NCBI RefSeq assembly: GCF_900114385.1 | Contig: NZ_FOSW01000013.1 | Coordinates: 1-64,000 of the forward strand | DNA from: Geodermatophilus ruber | Lineage (GTDB): Bacteria; Actinomycetota; Actinomycetes; Mycobacteriales; Geodermatophilaceae | Reading direction: 5' to 3' | DNA: 64,000 bases | Shown: positions 48,423-59,686 of the stretch, piece after piece | Position numbering within the stretch: the stretch's first letter is position 1 | Layout of the letters: each line of letters begins with the position of its first letter | Position numbers and translations under genes: made by a program | Notes under the pieces: generated by a model | What the model was told of the DNA's origin: nothing | Database searches by the model: none | The model's input: only the letters and a program-made list of their open reading frames with translations

Positions 48423-51137
48423 ATGGACCGCGCGATGGACACAGCCCCGCAGCTGCGGACGGGCAGCCGGCCCGCCGTCGTCGCCCTGCGCGACCTCGAC
48501 ACGGCCGCCCTGCCGCAGGCCGGGGGCAAGGCCGCCTCCCTCGGTGAGCTGATCGTGGCCGGCTTCCCGGTGCCCGAGGGCTTCTGCGTGACGACGGAGG
48601 CCTACGGCGAGCTGGCGACCGCGGCGGACCTGACCGGGATCCTCGACCGGCTGGCCGGCACCGCCGCCGACGACCAGGCGGGAGCCGTGGAGCTGGCCGG
48701 CCGGGCGCGGGAGCGGATCCTGTCCACCGCCGTGCCGCCGGACATCGCCCGCACGATCACGGCCGCCTACCGCGAGCTCGGCGAGCGCGCGCCGGTGGCG
48801 GTCCGGTCCTCGGCCACCGCGGAGGACCTGCCCTTCGCCAGCTTCGCCGGCCAGCAGGACACCTACCTCGGCGTCGTCGGCGTCGACGCCGTCCTCGACG
48901 CGGTCCACCGGTGCTGGGCCTCCCTGTGGACCGACCGGGCGGTCCTCTACCGGGTGCGCCACGGCATCCCGCCCACCGAGGTCCGGATCGCGGTCGTGGT
49001 GCAGCGGATGGTCGACGCCGCGGTGGCAGGGGTGCTGTTCACCGCCGACCCGGTCACCGGGGCCCGGGGGGTGAGCGTCGTCGACGCGAGCCCCGGGCTG
49101 GGCGAGGCCGTGGTGAGCGGCGCCGTCAACCCCGACCACTTCGAGGTCGACACCGCCACCGGGACGGTGCTCGTGCGGCGGCTGGGGGACAAGCGCCTGT
49201 CGGTCCGGGCGCGCCCCGGCGGCGGCACCGAGACGGTGGTCCGGCCGGCCTCGGGCACCGCCTGTCTCAGCGACGCGCAGCTGCGGGCGCTGGTCGGGCT
49301 CGGTACCCGCGTCCAGGAGCGCTTCGGGCGGCCGCAGGACATCGAGTGGGCGATCGACGCGGACGGCGTCCTGTGGCTGACCCAGGCGCGGCCGATCACC
49401 ACGCTGTTCCCGGTCCCGTCCGGCGGCGCCCAGGACGGCGGGCTGCAGGTGTGGTTCTGCCTCAGCCTGGCGCAAGGGCTGACCCGGCCGCTGACGCCCA
49501 TGGGGATCTCCGCGTTCCGCGTCGTCGGCTCGTCGGTGGCCCGGCTGTACGGCCATCCACCGGCCGACGCCGTCGCGGGGCCGCCGCGGGTCGGCGAGGC
49601 CGCCGGGCGGTTGTTCCTCGACGTCACGCTCATCCTGCGCAGCGCACCCGGCCGGATGGTGTTCCCGCGCGTCCTCGACGTCATGGAGGCCCGCTCGGCC
49701 GTGGTGCTCCGCGGCCTGCTCGACGATCCGCGGCTCTCGGTGACGCACCCCTCCTGGGCGCCGGTCGTGCGGCGGCTGGTGCTGCTGGCGGTGCGCTTCG
49801 GCGTCCCGCTGCAGGTTGCCCAGGCCGTGGCCAGCCCCGCCGCCGCCCGGCGGCGGATGGCCCGCCTCGGCAGGAGGGCGCCGGTGCAGTGGCCGGCGGG
49901 CCCGGTGCCCGCGGCGCAGCGGCTGGACGCCGTCGTCCGCCTCCTCGGGAACGCCCTCGCGCCGATGGCGCCGCGGGTGGCACCGGCAGCGGCGACCGGC
50001 TTCGCGCTGCTCGGCCTGGCCGGCCGGCTGCTCGGGGCCGACGCCCGGCCCGGCGACCTCGCCACGGTCCTGCGCGGCCTGCCGCACAACGTGACCACCG
50101 AGATGGACCTCGAGCTGTGGCGGGTGGCGACCGCGGTGCGCGCCGACCCGGCGGCCGCCGAGGCGCTGCGCCGCGAGCCGGCCGCGGAGCTGGCCGGGCG
50201 CTACCGGGCCGGCACGCTGCCCGGGGTGCTGCAGCGGGAGCTGGGCGGGTTCCTGGACCGCTACGGGTTCCGCACCGTGGCCGAGATCGACGTCGGGGTG
50301 CCCCGCTGGGCGGAGGACCCGACCCACGTCCTCGGTGTGCTCGCCAACTACCTGCAGCTGGACGACCCCCGCCGCGCGCCGGACGCGGTGTTCGCCCGCG
50401 GCGCCGCGGAGGCCGGGGCGATGGTCGCGACGCTCACCGCCCGCGCCCGGCGGCGGGGCCGGCTGCGCGCCCGCGCCGTCGCCCTGGCCCTCGACCGGGC
50501 CCGGCAGCTCGCCGGCCTGCGTGAGCTGCCGAAGTACCTCGTCATCGGCACCTTCGCCCGGGTACGGGCGCAGCTGCAGGCGATCGGCGCGGAGCTCTCC
50601 GCGGCCGGCGTGCTCGCGAGGGCCGACGACGTGTTCTTCCTGGACCTGCCCGAGGTCGCGGCCGCGCTCGCCGGCCGGGACCTGCGCGATGTGGTCGCCG
50701 CCCGGCGCGGCGCGTACGACCGCGAGACCGGCCGCCGGCACGTGCCGCGCGTGCTGCTCGGCGACGGGACCGAGCCGGAGGCGCGGTCGGCCGGGCCGGC
50801 TGCGGCGGGCGACGCCCTCGTGGGCACCCCGGCCTCGGCCGGGACGGTCACCGGCCCGGCGCGGGTCGTGCTGGAGCCGACCGGCGCGCACCTGGTGCCG
50901 GGGGAGATCCTCGTCGCGCCGTCGACCGACCCCGGCTGGACACCGCTGTTCCTCACCGCAGGCGGGTTGGTCATGGAGATGGGCGGGGCCAACTCGCACG
51001 GGGCCGTGGTCGCCCGGGAGTACGGCATCCCGGCCGTCGTCGGCGTGCCCGGGGCCACCGGCCGGATCAGCAGCGGACAGGAGGTCACCGTCGACGGGAC
51101 GCACGGCCGGGTAGCGGTGACCCCGCCGCGGGGCTAG
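48423..51137 (+). CDS. PEP synthase / rifampin phosphotransferase-like protein
   Basis: A 904-residue dikinase-family protein. The N-terminal ATP-grasp PEP/pyruvate-binding domain (about 20-325) has [40 protein letters not shown] and [16 protein letters not shown] central region of about 450 residues resembles no enzyme I can name. The C-terminal swivelling His domain (about 810-900) has [18 protein letters not shown], where the His carries phosphate. The PEP-binding TIM barrel of true PEP synthase is missing, so the layout is that of rifampin phosphotransferase and relatives. The acceptor substrate is unknown. GGGAGG six bases before ATG 48423 sets the start. Confidence 0.78.
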   Translation: MDRAMDTAPQLRTGSRPAVVALRDLDTAALPQAGGKAASLGELIVAGFPVPEGFCVTTEAYGELATAADLTGILDRLAGTAADDQAGAVELAGRARERILSTAVPPDIARTITAAYRELGERAPVAVRSSATAEDLPFASFAGQQDTYLGVVGVDAVLDAVHRCWASLWTDRAVLYRVRHGIPPTEVRIAVVVQRMVDAAVAGVLFTADPVTGARGVSVVDASPGLGEAVVSGAVNPDHFEVDTATGTVLVRRLGDKRLSVRARPGGGTETVVRPASGTACLSDAQLRALVGLGTRVQERFGRPQDIEWAIDADGVLWLTQARPITTLFPVPSGGAQDGGLQVWFCLSLAQGLTRPLTPMGISAFRVVGSSVARLYGHPPADAVAGPPRVGEAAGRLFLDVTLILRSAPGRMVFPRVLDVMEARSAVVLRGLLDDPRLSVTHPSWAPVVRRLVLLAVRFGVPLQVAQAVASPAAARRRMARLGRRAPVQWPAGPVPAAQRLDAVVRLLGNALAPMAPRVAPAAATGFALLGLAGRLLGADARPGDLATVLRGLPHNVTTEMDLELWRVATAVRADPAAAEALRREPAAELAGRYRAGTLPGVLQRELGGFLDRYGFRTVAEIDVGVPRWAEDPTHVLGVLANYLQLDDPRRAPDAVFARGAAEAGAMVATLTARARRRGRLRARAVALALDRARQLAGLRELPKYLVIGTFARVRAQLQAIGAELSAAGVLARADDVFFLDLPEVAAALAGRDLRDVVAARRGAYDRETGRRHVPRVLLGDGTEPEARSAGPAAAGDALVGTPASAGTVTGPARVVLEPTGAHLVPGEILVAPSTDPGWTPLFLTAGGLVMEMGGANSHGAVVAREYGIPAVVGVPGATGRISSGQEVTVDGTHGRVAVTPPRG

Positions 51138-51160
51138 GCGCGCGGCCGCGGTACGGCCCC

Positions 51161-51166
51161 TACGCT
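51161..51166 (+). promoter_or_regulatory. -10 box of a probable leaderless lpdA promoter
   Basis: TACGCT fits TANNNT and ends six bases before the ATG at 51173, placing the transcript start at the A of the start codon. There is no ribosome binding site in between. No convincing -35 box is seen. Confidence 0.55.
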
Positions 51167-51172
51167 CGGGGC

Positions 51173-52576
<1,404 letters not shown>

Positions 52577-52604
52577 CGGCCGGGGACGGCGCCCCCCGCC
52601 GGGC

Positions 52605-52622
52605 CGGTCCTGGGCCGGACCG
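52605..52622. terminator. Small hairpin between lpdA and the P450 gene
   Basis: CGGTCC (52605-52610) pairs with GGACCG (52617-52622) over a six-base loop in the 61-base gap between two convergent genes. The stem is short, so this is a tentative terminator for either transcript. Confidence 0.4.
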
Positions 52623-52637
52623 AGGCGGCAACGGGCG

Positions 52638-53876
52638 TCAGGCGGGCCGCTGCTGCCCGTCCAGCCGCACCGGCAACCGGGTCAGCCCGCGGATGAGGAT
52701 GCTCGACCGCCAGGTCAGCGCGGCGGGGTCGACGGCGAGCGCCATGGCGGGGAAGCGGGCGAGCAGGGTGCGGAAGGCGACGTCGCCCTCCAGCCGGGCC
52801 AGCGGCGCGCCCAGGCAGTGGTGCAGCCCGAAGCCGAAGCCCAGGTGGCCGGCGGCCTCACGCTGCAGGTCCAGCTCGTCGGGGTCCGGGAAGCGCGCGG
52901 GGTCCCGGTTGGCCGAGGACAGGGCGACGAGCACGATCTCGCCGGCCGGCACGGTCACGCCGCCGATCTCGACCGGCTCGGTGGTGTGCCGGAAGGTGGC
53001 CAGGTCGACCGGCCCGTCGAAGCGGAGGAACTCCTCGACCGCGCGCGGCGTGAGGTCGGGGTCGGCGCGCAGCCCGGCCAGGCGGTCGGGCCGGCGCAGC
53101 AGGGCCAGCATGCCGTTGCCGATGAGGTTGACCGTCGTCTCGTGGCCCGCCACCAGCAGCAGGAACGCCATCGCCACGGTCTCGTCGGGGGAGAGCCGGT
53201 CGGCGTGCTCGGAGGCCGCCACGATGGCCGACAGCATGTCCTCGCCCGGCCGGGCCCGCTTGTCGGCGACGAGGTCGACCAGGTACTGCGCCATGGCCGC
53301 CATGGCGGCGGTGCGCTCGAGGGTGTCGTCATCGGTGGCCAGCAGGGACCGGGTCCAGCCGCGGAACGCCGTGCGGTCGACGTCCGGGACGCCGAGCAGC
53401 TCGCAGATCACGGTCATCGGCAGTGGGAACGCGAAGGTGTCGAGCAGGTCGACCTCGGCGGGGCCGGCGGCCATCCGGTCGGCGAGCTCGGTGGCGATCT
53501 GCTCGATCCGCGGGCGCAGGCCGGCGATCGCCCGCACCGTGAACGCCCGGCCGACCAGCTTGCGCAGGCGGGTGTGGTCCGGCGGGTCGGAGTTGAGCAT
53601 GTGCCGGAGCAGCTCCGCGGCCAGCGAGACCCGTCGCTGCGAGGTCACCGTGTGCCGGTCGAGCACCGCCGCCAGCCGGTCGCCGTCCTTGGACAGGCGC
53701 GGGTCGGCGAGCGCCGCCCGGGCGTCGTCGTAGCGGGTCACCAGCCACACGGACAGGCCCACCGGGGTCAGCGCCCGCGTGACCGGGCTGGTCGTGCGCA
53801 GGGTGGCGTACACCGCGTGCGGATCGGCGAAGAACGCCTCGTCCAGCGCCACCACCGTCGCATCGGTGCGCGTCAT
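52638..53876 (-). CDS. Cytochrome P450 (bacterial class I type)
   Basis: A 412-residue soluble P450. Heme ligand Cys354 is in FGFGLHHCLGAPLAR. The I-helix oxygen-activation motif is LLLVAGHETTVN, the ExxR is in AVEEFLRFDG, and LNSDPPDHTRLRKLVGRAFT is the usual C-helix region. It belongs to the CYP105/107-like actinobacterial group in general appearance, but the substrate is unknown. No ferredoxin or reductase gene is adjacent. It is divergent from the NCS1 permease. Confidence 0.93.
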   Translation of the reverse strand: MTRTDATVVALDEAFFADPHAVYATLRTTSPVTRALTPVGLSVWLVTRYDDARAALADPRLSKDGDRLAAVLDRHTVTSQRRVSLAAELLRHMLNSDPPDHTRLRKLVGRAFTVRAIAGLRPRIEQIATELADRMAAGPAEVDLLDTFAFPLPMTVICELLGVPDVDRTAFRGWTRSLLATDDDTLERTAAMAAMAQYLVDLVADKRARPGEDMLSAIVAASEHADRLSPDETVAMAFLLLVAGHETTVNLIGNGMLALLRRPDRLAGLRADPDLTPRAVEEFLRFDGPVDLATFRHTTEPVEIGGVTVPAGEIVLVALSSANRDPARFPDPDELDLQREAAGHLGFGFGLHHCLGAPLARLEGDVAFRTLLARFPAMALAVDPAALTWRSSILIRGLTRLPVRLDGQQRPA

Positions 53877-53973
53877 GTGGAACCAACGGCGTCGGGCCGC
53901 CCAGGGTTCCGAGCCGGCCGTCCCCGTGCAGGCGGGTGCCCGCGCAGCCCGTTCCCCACGAGGGCCGCGGGCG

Positions 53974-54003
53974 TTGACCCCCTTCCCGGCCGAGGACTAC
54001 CGT
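53974..54003 (+). promoter_or_regulatory. Sigma-70-type promoter of the NCS1 permease-amidase operon
   Basis: TTGACC (53974-53979) and TACCGT (53998-54003) are 18 bases apart, close to the housekeeping consensus. The GTG of the permease is 30 bases downstream with GGGAGG six bases before it. It lies in the 156-base divergent gap with the P450 gene. Confidence 0.65.
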
Positions 54004-54032
54004 GCGCCCACCCCAGGGGTGGGAGGTCCGTC

Positions 54033-55382
54033 GTGACCGGTGCAGACGTGGAGCACGTGGGCGGTCTCGAACTGGAATCGGAATTCGAGCACCAGCCCGT
54101 CCCTGCCTCGCACCGCAAGTCCACCCCCGCCGTCGCCGCCGTGTGGTTCGGCTTCCCGATGATCCTCACCTGCGCGGTCTTCGGCGGCGTCATCACCGCG
54201 TTGCTCGGCTTCCGGCAGGGGCTCCTGGCGATCGTCCTCGGCAACGTGGTGCTCATGCTCTACGTGGGCGCGCTCAGCTACCTGTCGGGCGAATCGGGGC
54301 TCAACTTCGCCCTCGTGGCCGGCCGGGTCTTCGGCCGGTACGGCTACACGCTCGCCTCCGGCTTCCTGGCCACGATCGTGGTCGGCTGGTTCGCGTTCCA
54401 GACCGGGCTCACCGGGCTGACGGTCAACCAGTCCTTCGGCTGGAACGAGAAGCTGGTCACCCTGCTCGCCGGGATCCTGTTCATCGCGATCACCTTCATC
54501 GGGATCCGCGCGCTCTCGGTGCTGGGCATGGTGGCCGCGCCCCTGTTCCTCGTCGTCGCCGCCGTCGCGCTCTGGCTGATCTCGCGCACCGGGGGTCTCG
54601 GCGACGTCTGGAACTACCCGGGGGTGAGCGGCGGGGCCGCGGCCACGTCGATCGGCGCCGCCGTCACGCTGGTGGTGGCGACCTTCGCCGACTCGGGGAC
54701 GATGACCGGGGACTTCACGCGCTGGTCCAGGAACGGGCGGGCCGCGGTGCTGGCGTCCTCGTCCGCGTTCCCGGTGGCCAACCTCGTGGCGTTCCTGGTG
54801 GGTGCGGTGATCGTCGCGTCCGGCGCGATCAGCGATCCCCAGGTCAACGGCGGCAACTTCCTGCCCGTGTTCGCGACCGGGCACGGCTGGCTGCTCTCCG
54901 CCCTCGCCCTGGTCTTCATCGTGGTCAACCTGGGCTCGGTGTGCACCCACTGCCTCTACAACGGGGCGGTCGGCTGGAGCCACATCCTCGGCAGCCGGAT
55001 GCGGCTCCTGACGGTGGTCCTCGGGATCGTCGGCACCGTCGCCGCGCTGGCCGGCGTGTGGAGCCTCTTCCTGGACTGGCTCAACATCCTCGGGGTCTTC
55101 GTGCCGCCCATCGGGGCGGTCATCCTCACCGACTACGCGCTGCGGCGGCCTGCGGTACCGGAGGAGCCGTCCGGCGTCCGGTGGACGGCCTTCGCCGGCT
55201 GGGCGGTCGGCGCGCTGGCGGCCGGGATCGTGCACTTCCAGGCGCCGCAGTACGTCGAGGTGTTGGTGGGGATGCTCGCTGCCGCGCTCACCTACGCGGT
55301 CCTCGTCCTGGCCACCGGGCGCTCGGGGCACCGCGCTCGGCCCGGGGCGCGGGTGCCGGAACCGGGATCGAGCCGGGCATGA
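54033..55382 (+). CDS. NCS1-family purine/cytosine/hydantoin-type permease
   Basis: A 449-residue transporter with about 12 membrane helices. After a 35-residue cytoplasmic head comes AVAAVWFGFPMILTCAVFGG, then the characteristic helix LATIVVGWFAFQTGLTGLTVNQ and FADSGTMTGDFTRWSRNGR. These resemble the CodB/cytosine permease branch of NCS1 proteins, which move nucleobases, allantoin, hydantoins or thiamine precursors with Na+ or H+. The amidase follows 51 bases later, suggesting uptake of an amide- or ureide-containing N source. Promoter and ribosome binding site are both clear. Confidence 0.85.
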   Translation: MTGADVEHVGGLELESEFEHQPVPASHRKSTPAVAAVWFGFPMILTCAVFGGVITALLGFRQGLLAIVLGNVVLMLYVGALSYLSGESGLNFALVAGRVFGRYGYTLASGFLATIVVGWFAFQTGLTGLTVNQSFGWNEKLVTLLAGILFIAITFIGIRALSVLGMVAAPLFLVVAAVALWLISRTGGLGDVWNYPGVSGGAAATSIGAAVTLVVATFADSGTMTGDFTRWSRNGRAAVLASSSAFPVANLVAFLVGAVIVASGAISDPQVNGGNFLPVFATGHGWLLSALALVFIVVNLGSVCTHCLYNGAVGWSHILGSRMRLLTVVLGIVGTVAALAGVWSLFLDWLNILGVFVPPIGAVILTDYALRRPAVPEEPSGVRWTAFAGWAVGALAAGIVHFQAPQYVEVLVGMLAAALTYAVLVLATGRSGHRARPGARVPEPGSSRA

Positions 55383-55433
55383 GCGGCGGGCGGGTGCCCG
55401 TGCGGACGTGGCTGCACTGAGAGGGGCGGTTCG

Positions 55434-56903
55434 GTGACCCAACAGCAGGTGACCGGCAACGACATCTGCCGCATGGACGCGGTGACCCTGGCCGGGGAGA
55501 TCCGCGCGAAGCGGTTGTCCCCCACCGAGGTCGTCGCGGCGGTCCTGGACCGGATGGACCGCCTGGAGCCGGTCCTGCACGCCTTCTGCACGCCCACCCC
55601 CGAGCAGGCGCGGGCCGATGCCGAGCGCCTCGAGCAGGCGCTGGCGGACGGCGAGGAGGTCGGCGCGCTGGCCGGCGTCCCGGTCGGCATCAAGGACCTG
55701 GTGTGCACCAAGGGGGTGCGCACCGTCTCCGGCTCGAGGATCTACGCCGATTTCGTCCCGGACGAGGACGACGTCGTGGTCGAGCGGCTGAAGGCGGCGG
55801 GCGCGATCGTGGTCGGCAAGACCAACGTGCCCGAGTTCGGGTACAGCGGCGTCGGCCACAACCCGGTCTTCCCCGCCACCCGCAACCCGTGGGACACCTC
55901 GCGCACGTCCGGGGGGTCGAGCGCGGGGTCGGGCGCGGCGGTGGCCAGCGGGATGGGGCCCGTCGCGATCGGCAGCGACGGCGGCGGATCGATCCGGATC
56001 CCCAGCAGCTTCTGCGGCCTGTTCGGGATGAAGGCCTCGATGGGGCGGGTGCCGCTCTACCCCGGAACCAAGGACGAGCGCTACCCGGGCGTGTCGAGCT
56101 GGGAGTCGCTGGAGCACATCGGGCCGATGAGCCGGACCGTGGCCGACGGCGCGCTCATGCTCTCGGTCATCGCCGGCCCCGACGATCGCGACCGCTTCTC
56201 CCTGCCCGGGCCGGAGTTCGACTGGATGGAGTCGCTGCGCGGCGACCTCCGGGGCCGGCGGGTGGCCTACAGCCCCGACTGGGGGTACGCGGCCGTCGAC
56301 CCGGCGGTCCGCCGGATCGTCGGCGATGCCGTCCGCGTCTTCGAACGGGACCTCGGCTGCGTCGTCGAGGAGGTGACCCCGGGCTGGCCGCATCCCTACG
56401 AGGCCTTCTGGGCGATCGTGGCCAACGAGACCGACCTGCGTGGCCTGCGCCGGGAGGTCGACCGGATCGGCGAGGAGAACGTGACGCCGCACCTGGTGGA
56501 GTTCCTCCGGCGGGAGTGGGCCGCGGAGGACTTCACCGACGCGTTGATGGTGCGCAAGGCGGTCACCAACCGGATGTGGCGCCTGATGCGCGACCACGAC
56601 CTCCTGCTCACCCCGACCCTCGCGGTGCCGCCGTTCGAGATCGGCATCCAGGGCCCGACCGAGATCGACGGCCGGGAGGTCGAGCCCTTCGAGTGGCTGC
56701 ACTTCACCTACCCGCTGAACTTCACCGGGCAGCCGGCGGCGACCGTGCCGGCCGGCTGGACCGACGAGGGGCTGCCGGTCGGCCTGCAGATCATCGGCCG
56801 CCACCTCGACGACCCGGCGGTGCTCCGCGCGGCCGCCGCGTTCGAGGAGGCGGCGCCGTGGCGGGACAGGTGGCCGGCGCTGCTGGCGGACCGGGGCCTC
56901 TGA
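55434..56903 (+). CDS. Amidase-signature hydrolase
   Basis: A 489-residue amidase with the Ser-cisSer-Lys triad: Lys in PVGIKDLVCTKGVRT, and the two Ser residues in TSGGSSAGSGAAVASGM with downstream GSDGGGSIRIPSSFCGLFG. It hydrolyses an amide to acid and ammonia. Relatives act on simple amides, ureido compounds or aryl amides, so the substrate is open. The GTG at 55434 has GAGAGGGG upstream. Probable co-transcription with the NCS1 permease points to scavenging of a nitrogen compound. It ends 14 bases before the convergent amidohydrolase. Confidence 0.9.
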   Translation: MTQQQVTGNDICRMDAVTLAGEIRAKRLSPTEVVAAVLDRMDRLEPVLHAFCTPTPEQARADAERLEQALADGEEVGALAGVPVGIKDLVCTKGVRTVSGSRIYADFVPDEDDVVVERLKAAGAIVVGKTNVPEFGYSGVGHNPVFPATRNPWDTSRTSGGSSAGSGAAVASGMGPVAIGSDGGGSIRIPSSFCGLFGMKASMGRVPLYPGTKDERYPGVSSWESLEHIGPMSRTVADGALMLSVIAGPDDRDRFSLPGPEFDWMESLRGDLRGRRVAYSPDWGYAAVDPAVRRIVGDAVRVFERDLGCVVEEVTPGWPHPYEAFWAIVANETDLRGLRREVDRIGEENVTPHLVEFLRREWAAEDFTDALMVRKAVTNRMWRLMRDHDLLLTPTLAVPPFEIGIQGPTEIDGREVEPFEWLHFTYPLNFTGQPAATVPAGWTDEGLPVGLQIIGRHLDDPAVLRAAAAFEEAAPWRDRWPALLADRGL

Positions 56904-56917
56904 GGGCCGCACCCGGC

Positions 56918-58057
56918 TCAGGCCGGGACGCCGTAGAGCCGGCGGGCGTTGCCGTGCAGGACCCGCTCGCCGGCCACTCGCGCGTCGGCGGCGCCGAGGT
57001 CGCCGTCGGCCACCAGGTCGGCCAGGACGCCGCCGATCACCCGCCGCCCGGTGCGGGCGCCCAGCCAGTGCAGCTCCGGCACCCGAGCCCCGTCGGAGCT
57101 GTAGAGCAGCTTGGTGGTCGGCGCGACCGCGAGGGCGGCGCAGGTCATGGCCCGCAGCTCCGCGGTCGACAGGAACGGGATTGCGTAGGAGAGGTCGAGG
57201 TGGGCGTTGCCGTACACCGACGCCAGGTAGGCGCCCTCCCGGACGTAGGGCCAGCACCCGTGCAGCAGCACGACCGGCGCGGTCCGGTAGGCCGGCTCCT
57301 CCAGGACCGGGCGCAGATGCAGCGGGTTGGCGGTGCGGAGGTCGGCGTCGGGGTCCCCGTAGCCGACGTGGAACTGCATCGGTAGCTCCTGCGCCGCGGC
57401 CGCCGCGAGGGCCAGGTGCAGCAGCGTGTCGAGCAGGGGCTTGTGCCCCAGCCGGACGGCGCCGTGCCCGGTCACTGCGGACCGGGCCGCGGCGAAGGCC
57501 GCGCGCGCCTCCGCCTCCGGCCACCGCTCGATCGCCAGCCCGGTGCGGTAGCCGACGATGCTCTTCAGCCCCGCGGCGCCGCGCGCCCGCAGGTCCGCCA
57601 GCCCGGCCGAGGCGGCGGCGACGAGGTCGTCGTAGCGGGCGTGCTCGGCCACGAGCCGCTCGAAGAAGGGCTCCAGCCGCAGCAGGGTGCGCACGTGCGC
57701 GCCACCGGCGGTGCCGAACACCGACCCCGGCAGTGCCGTCGCCGGGTTCGGGTAGCCGGGATCGACGACGACGCCGGCGAGGGCCGCGTCGGCGAACAGG
57801 TCCGCGACGTACCGGTCGGCTGGCAGCCGGGCGCGGGCCGCCAGCACGGCCTCCTCGCTGGCCTCCACCCCGTGGAAGGCCGCCAGGGCCCGGACCAACC
57901 GGCGGGAGAAGACGGTGTGCGCCGCGTCCTCGGCGCGCATGCGGGGGTCGGGGGACTCGGTGAAGCAGCCGCGCCAGGTCGCCGGATCGGCCGGCGGCCG
58001 GGCGTCGACCGGGTGGCAGTGCTCGTCGACGACGGGGACGTCCGCGAGGTCGACCAT
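56918..58057 (-). CDS. FluG-like amidohydrolase
   Basis: A 379-residue TIM-barrel metal hydrolase of the amidohydrolase-2 type. Metal-binding His residues are in VVDEHCHP near the N terminus, QFHVGYGD in the middle, LLHGCWPYV after it, and LLYSSDGARVPE supplies the Asp. The length and motifs match the N-terminal half of fungal FluG and bacterial stand-alone relatives, which often adjoin glutamine synthetase-like genes, exactly as here. The substrate is unknown; cleavage of a gamma-glutamyl amide or related compound is a reasonable guess. Its ATG directly abuts the TAG of the upstream gene. Confidence 0.82.
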   Translation of the reverse strand: MVDLADVPVVDEHCHPVDARPPADPATWRGCFTESPDPRMRAEDAAHTVFSRRLVRALAAFHGVEASEEAVLAARARLPADRYVADLFADAALAGVVVDPGYPNPATALPGSVFGTAGGAHVRTLLRLEPFFERLVAEHARYDDLVAAASAGLADLRARGAAGLKSIVGYRTGLAIERWPEAEARAAFAAARSAVTGHGAVRLGHKPLLDTLLHLALAAAAAQELPMQFHVGYGDPDADLRTANPLHLRPVLEEPAYRTAPVVLLHGCWPYVREGAYLASVYGNAHLDLSYAIPFLSTAELRAMTCAALAVAPTTKLLYSSDGARVPELHWLGARTGRRVIGGVLADLVADGDLGAADARVAGERVLHGNARRLYGVPA

Positions 58058-59416
58058 CTAGAACCGGTAGAAGTGCGCGCGGAGCTCGAACTCCTCGTCG
58101 TGCGCCGAGAACTCCTCGTCCTCGCTGCGCCGGACGGCGAGGTAGCAGCGGGCCAGCAGCTCGTCCATGCTGCCGAGCAGCACCTCGTCCTTCTCCAGCT
58201 CGTCGAGGGCGGCGCGCATCGTCGTCGGCAGGGGGCGCACCTTGCCGCGCGCGAGCTCGGCGGGGGGCAGGCGGGCGGGGTCGTGCGCGCTGGGCTCCCC
58301 GGGCTGCAGGCCGCGCGCGATGCCGTCGAGACCGCAGGTGATCAGCGCGCCGAGGGACAGGTAGGGGTTGGCGCTGCCGTCGGAGGTCTTGACCTCCAGG
58401 TTGAGGCTCTCCTCCTCCCGCCCGGTGAACGGGGAGCAGACCCGCACCGCGGCCTCCCGGTTGTCGAACCCCCAGGCGGTGGTGGCGGCGGCCCAGGCGC
58501 CGGGGCGCAGCCGCCGGAAGGAGTTGTAGCTCGGGGTGGTGAGCGCGGTCAGCGCCGGCAGGTGCTCGGTGACGCCGGCGACGAACCGCCGGCCGACCTC
58601 GGACAGCCCGCCCGGCGCGGTCGGGTCGTGGAGCAGGTTGCGCCCGCCCTCGGCGTCCCACAGCGAGAGGTGCACGTGGGCGCCGCTGCCGATCTCGTCG
58701 GGATACGGCTTGGCGGCGAAGGACGCCAGCAGGCCGTGCCGCAGGGCCGTCCCGCGGACGGCGTCGCGGAACTTCACCTGGTGGTCGGCGGCGCGCAGGG
58801 CGTCGGTGTAGCCGACCGAGATCTCCTGCTGACCCGGTCCGTACTCGTTGATCGCCTGCTCGACCGTCATCCCCTGGGCCTCGAGGGCGGCCATCGTCTC
58901 CACGGTCAGCCCGGCGGTGAGGTCGTGGCCGATCGCGCTGTACACGGGCGCGTGGCCGGGGGCGTCGACGGGGACGAAGCGGCCGTCCTCCTCGCGCGCC
59001 AGGTAGTACTCGTTCTCGAAGGCGGCCCGGACGGTGACGCCGTGCTCGGCCGCCCGGGCGATCGCCTGCTTCAGGTAGGTGCGGGGGCAGGCTCCCCAGG
59101 GGCGCCCGTCGTGGTTCACCTGGTCGCACAGCAGGCCGGCGCCGGCGGGCACCCAGGGGAGGACGGAGAACGTTCCGGGGTCCGGCAGCAGCCGGATCTC
59201 GCCGACGGGTTCCATGCCCTCGATCGGCACCACGTGCTCGAGCATGGTGATGGCCATCTGCGCGCGGGTGAGGTTCACGCCCTCCCGCAGCTTCTGCTGC
59301 AGGCGGTCGACGTGGACCGCCTTGCAGTGCGCGATCCCGCTGACGTCGCAGTACTCGAACCGGACGAGCGCCACGCCGCGCCGCCGGGCCTCGGCGACGA
59401 CCTCGGCCGCGCTCAC
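58058..59416 (-). CDS. Glutamine synthetase-like (type I fold) gamma-glutamyl ligase
   Basis: A 452-residue GS-fold protein. ENEYYLAR (metal Glu pair), EQAINEYGPGQQEISVGY, SGAHVHLSLWDAEGG (ATP/metal His) and the NREAAVRVC Arg region are visible, so the active site looks complete. It differs from true GlnA in the N-terminal domain and lacks a typical adenylylation-site tail, and resembles the GS-like ligases that gamma-glutamylate amines. The GTG at 59416 has GGGAG six bases upstream; GTG 59434 is an alternative without one. With the adjacent amidohydrolase it reproduces the two halves of FluG as separate genes. Confidence 0.85.
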   Translation of the reverse strand: MSAAEVVAEARRRGVALVRFEYCDVSGIAHCKAVHVDRLQQKLREGVNLTRAQMAITMLEHVVPIEGMEPVGEIRLLPDPGTFSVLPWVPAGAGLLCDQVNHDGRPWGACPRTYLKQAIARAAEHGVTVRAAFENEYYLAREEDGRFVPVDAPGHAPVYSAIGHDLTAGLTVETMAALEAQGMTVEQAINEYGPGQQEISVGYTDALRAADHQVKFRDAVRGTALRHGLLASFAAKPYPDEIGSGAHVHLSLWDAEGGRNLLHDPTAPGGLSEVGRRFVAGVTEHLPALTALTTPSYNSFRRLRPGAWAAATTAWGFDNREAAVRVCSPFTGREEESLNLEVKTSDGSANPYLSLGALITCGLDGIARGLQPGEPSAHDPARLPPAELARGKVRPLPTTMRAALDELEKDEVLLGSMDELLARCYLAVRRSEDEEFSAHDEEFELRAHFYRF

Positions 59417-59686
59417 CGCCGGCTCCCGCGGCACGGGGCGGGCGGCGGCCGGCCACCCGGGGCGTGGGCCTCCATGGGGTCATGATGGCCGCCCCGGGCG
59501 CCCGGCCGGGGGCCGCGCGTCGTCCCAGCCCCGGGCATCGGGGCAGGGAAGTCCGGTGACCCACGGACGCCAGCTCGTCCGACCGCGACGGGGAACCGAC
59601 CGCCCGAGCGCCGGGGACCTTCGGCACTGTGTGCTGTTCGAGGGCGTCGCCAGGCTTGAATCCCGTTGTAGGGGGCGCAGCTGGTC

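Noticed and set aside
53997..59627. Long minus-strand open frame spanning permease, amidase and glutamine synthetase genes
   Set aside because: Its translation is Arg/Gly/Ala/Pro-rich without motifs; the real genes in other frames have complete catalytic residues.
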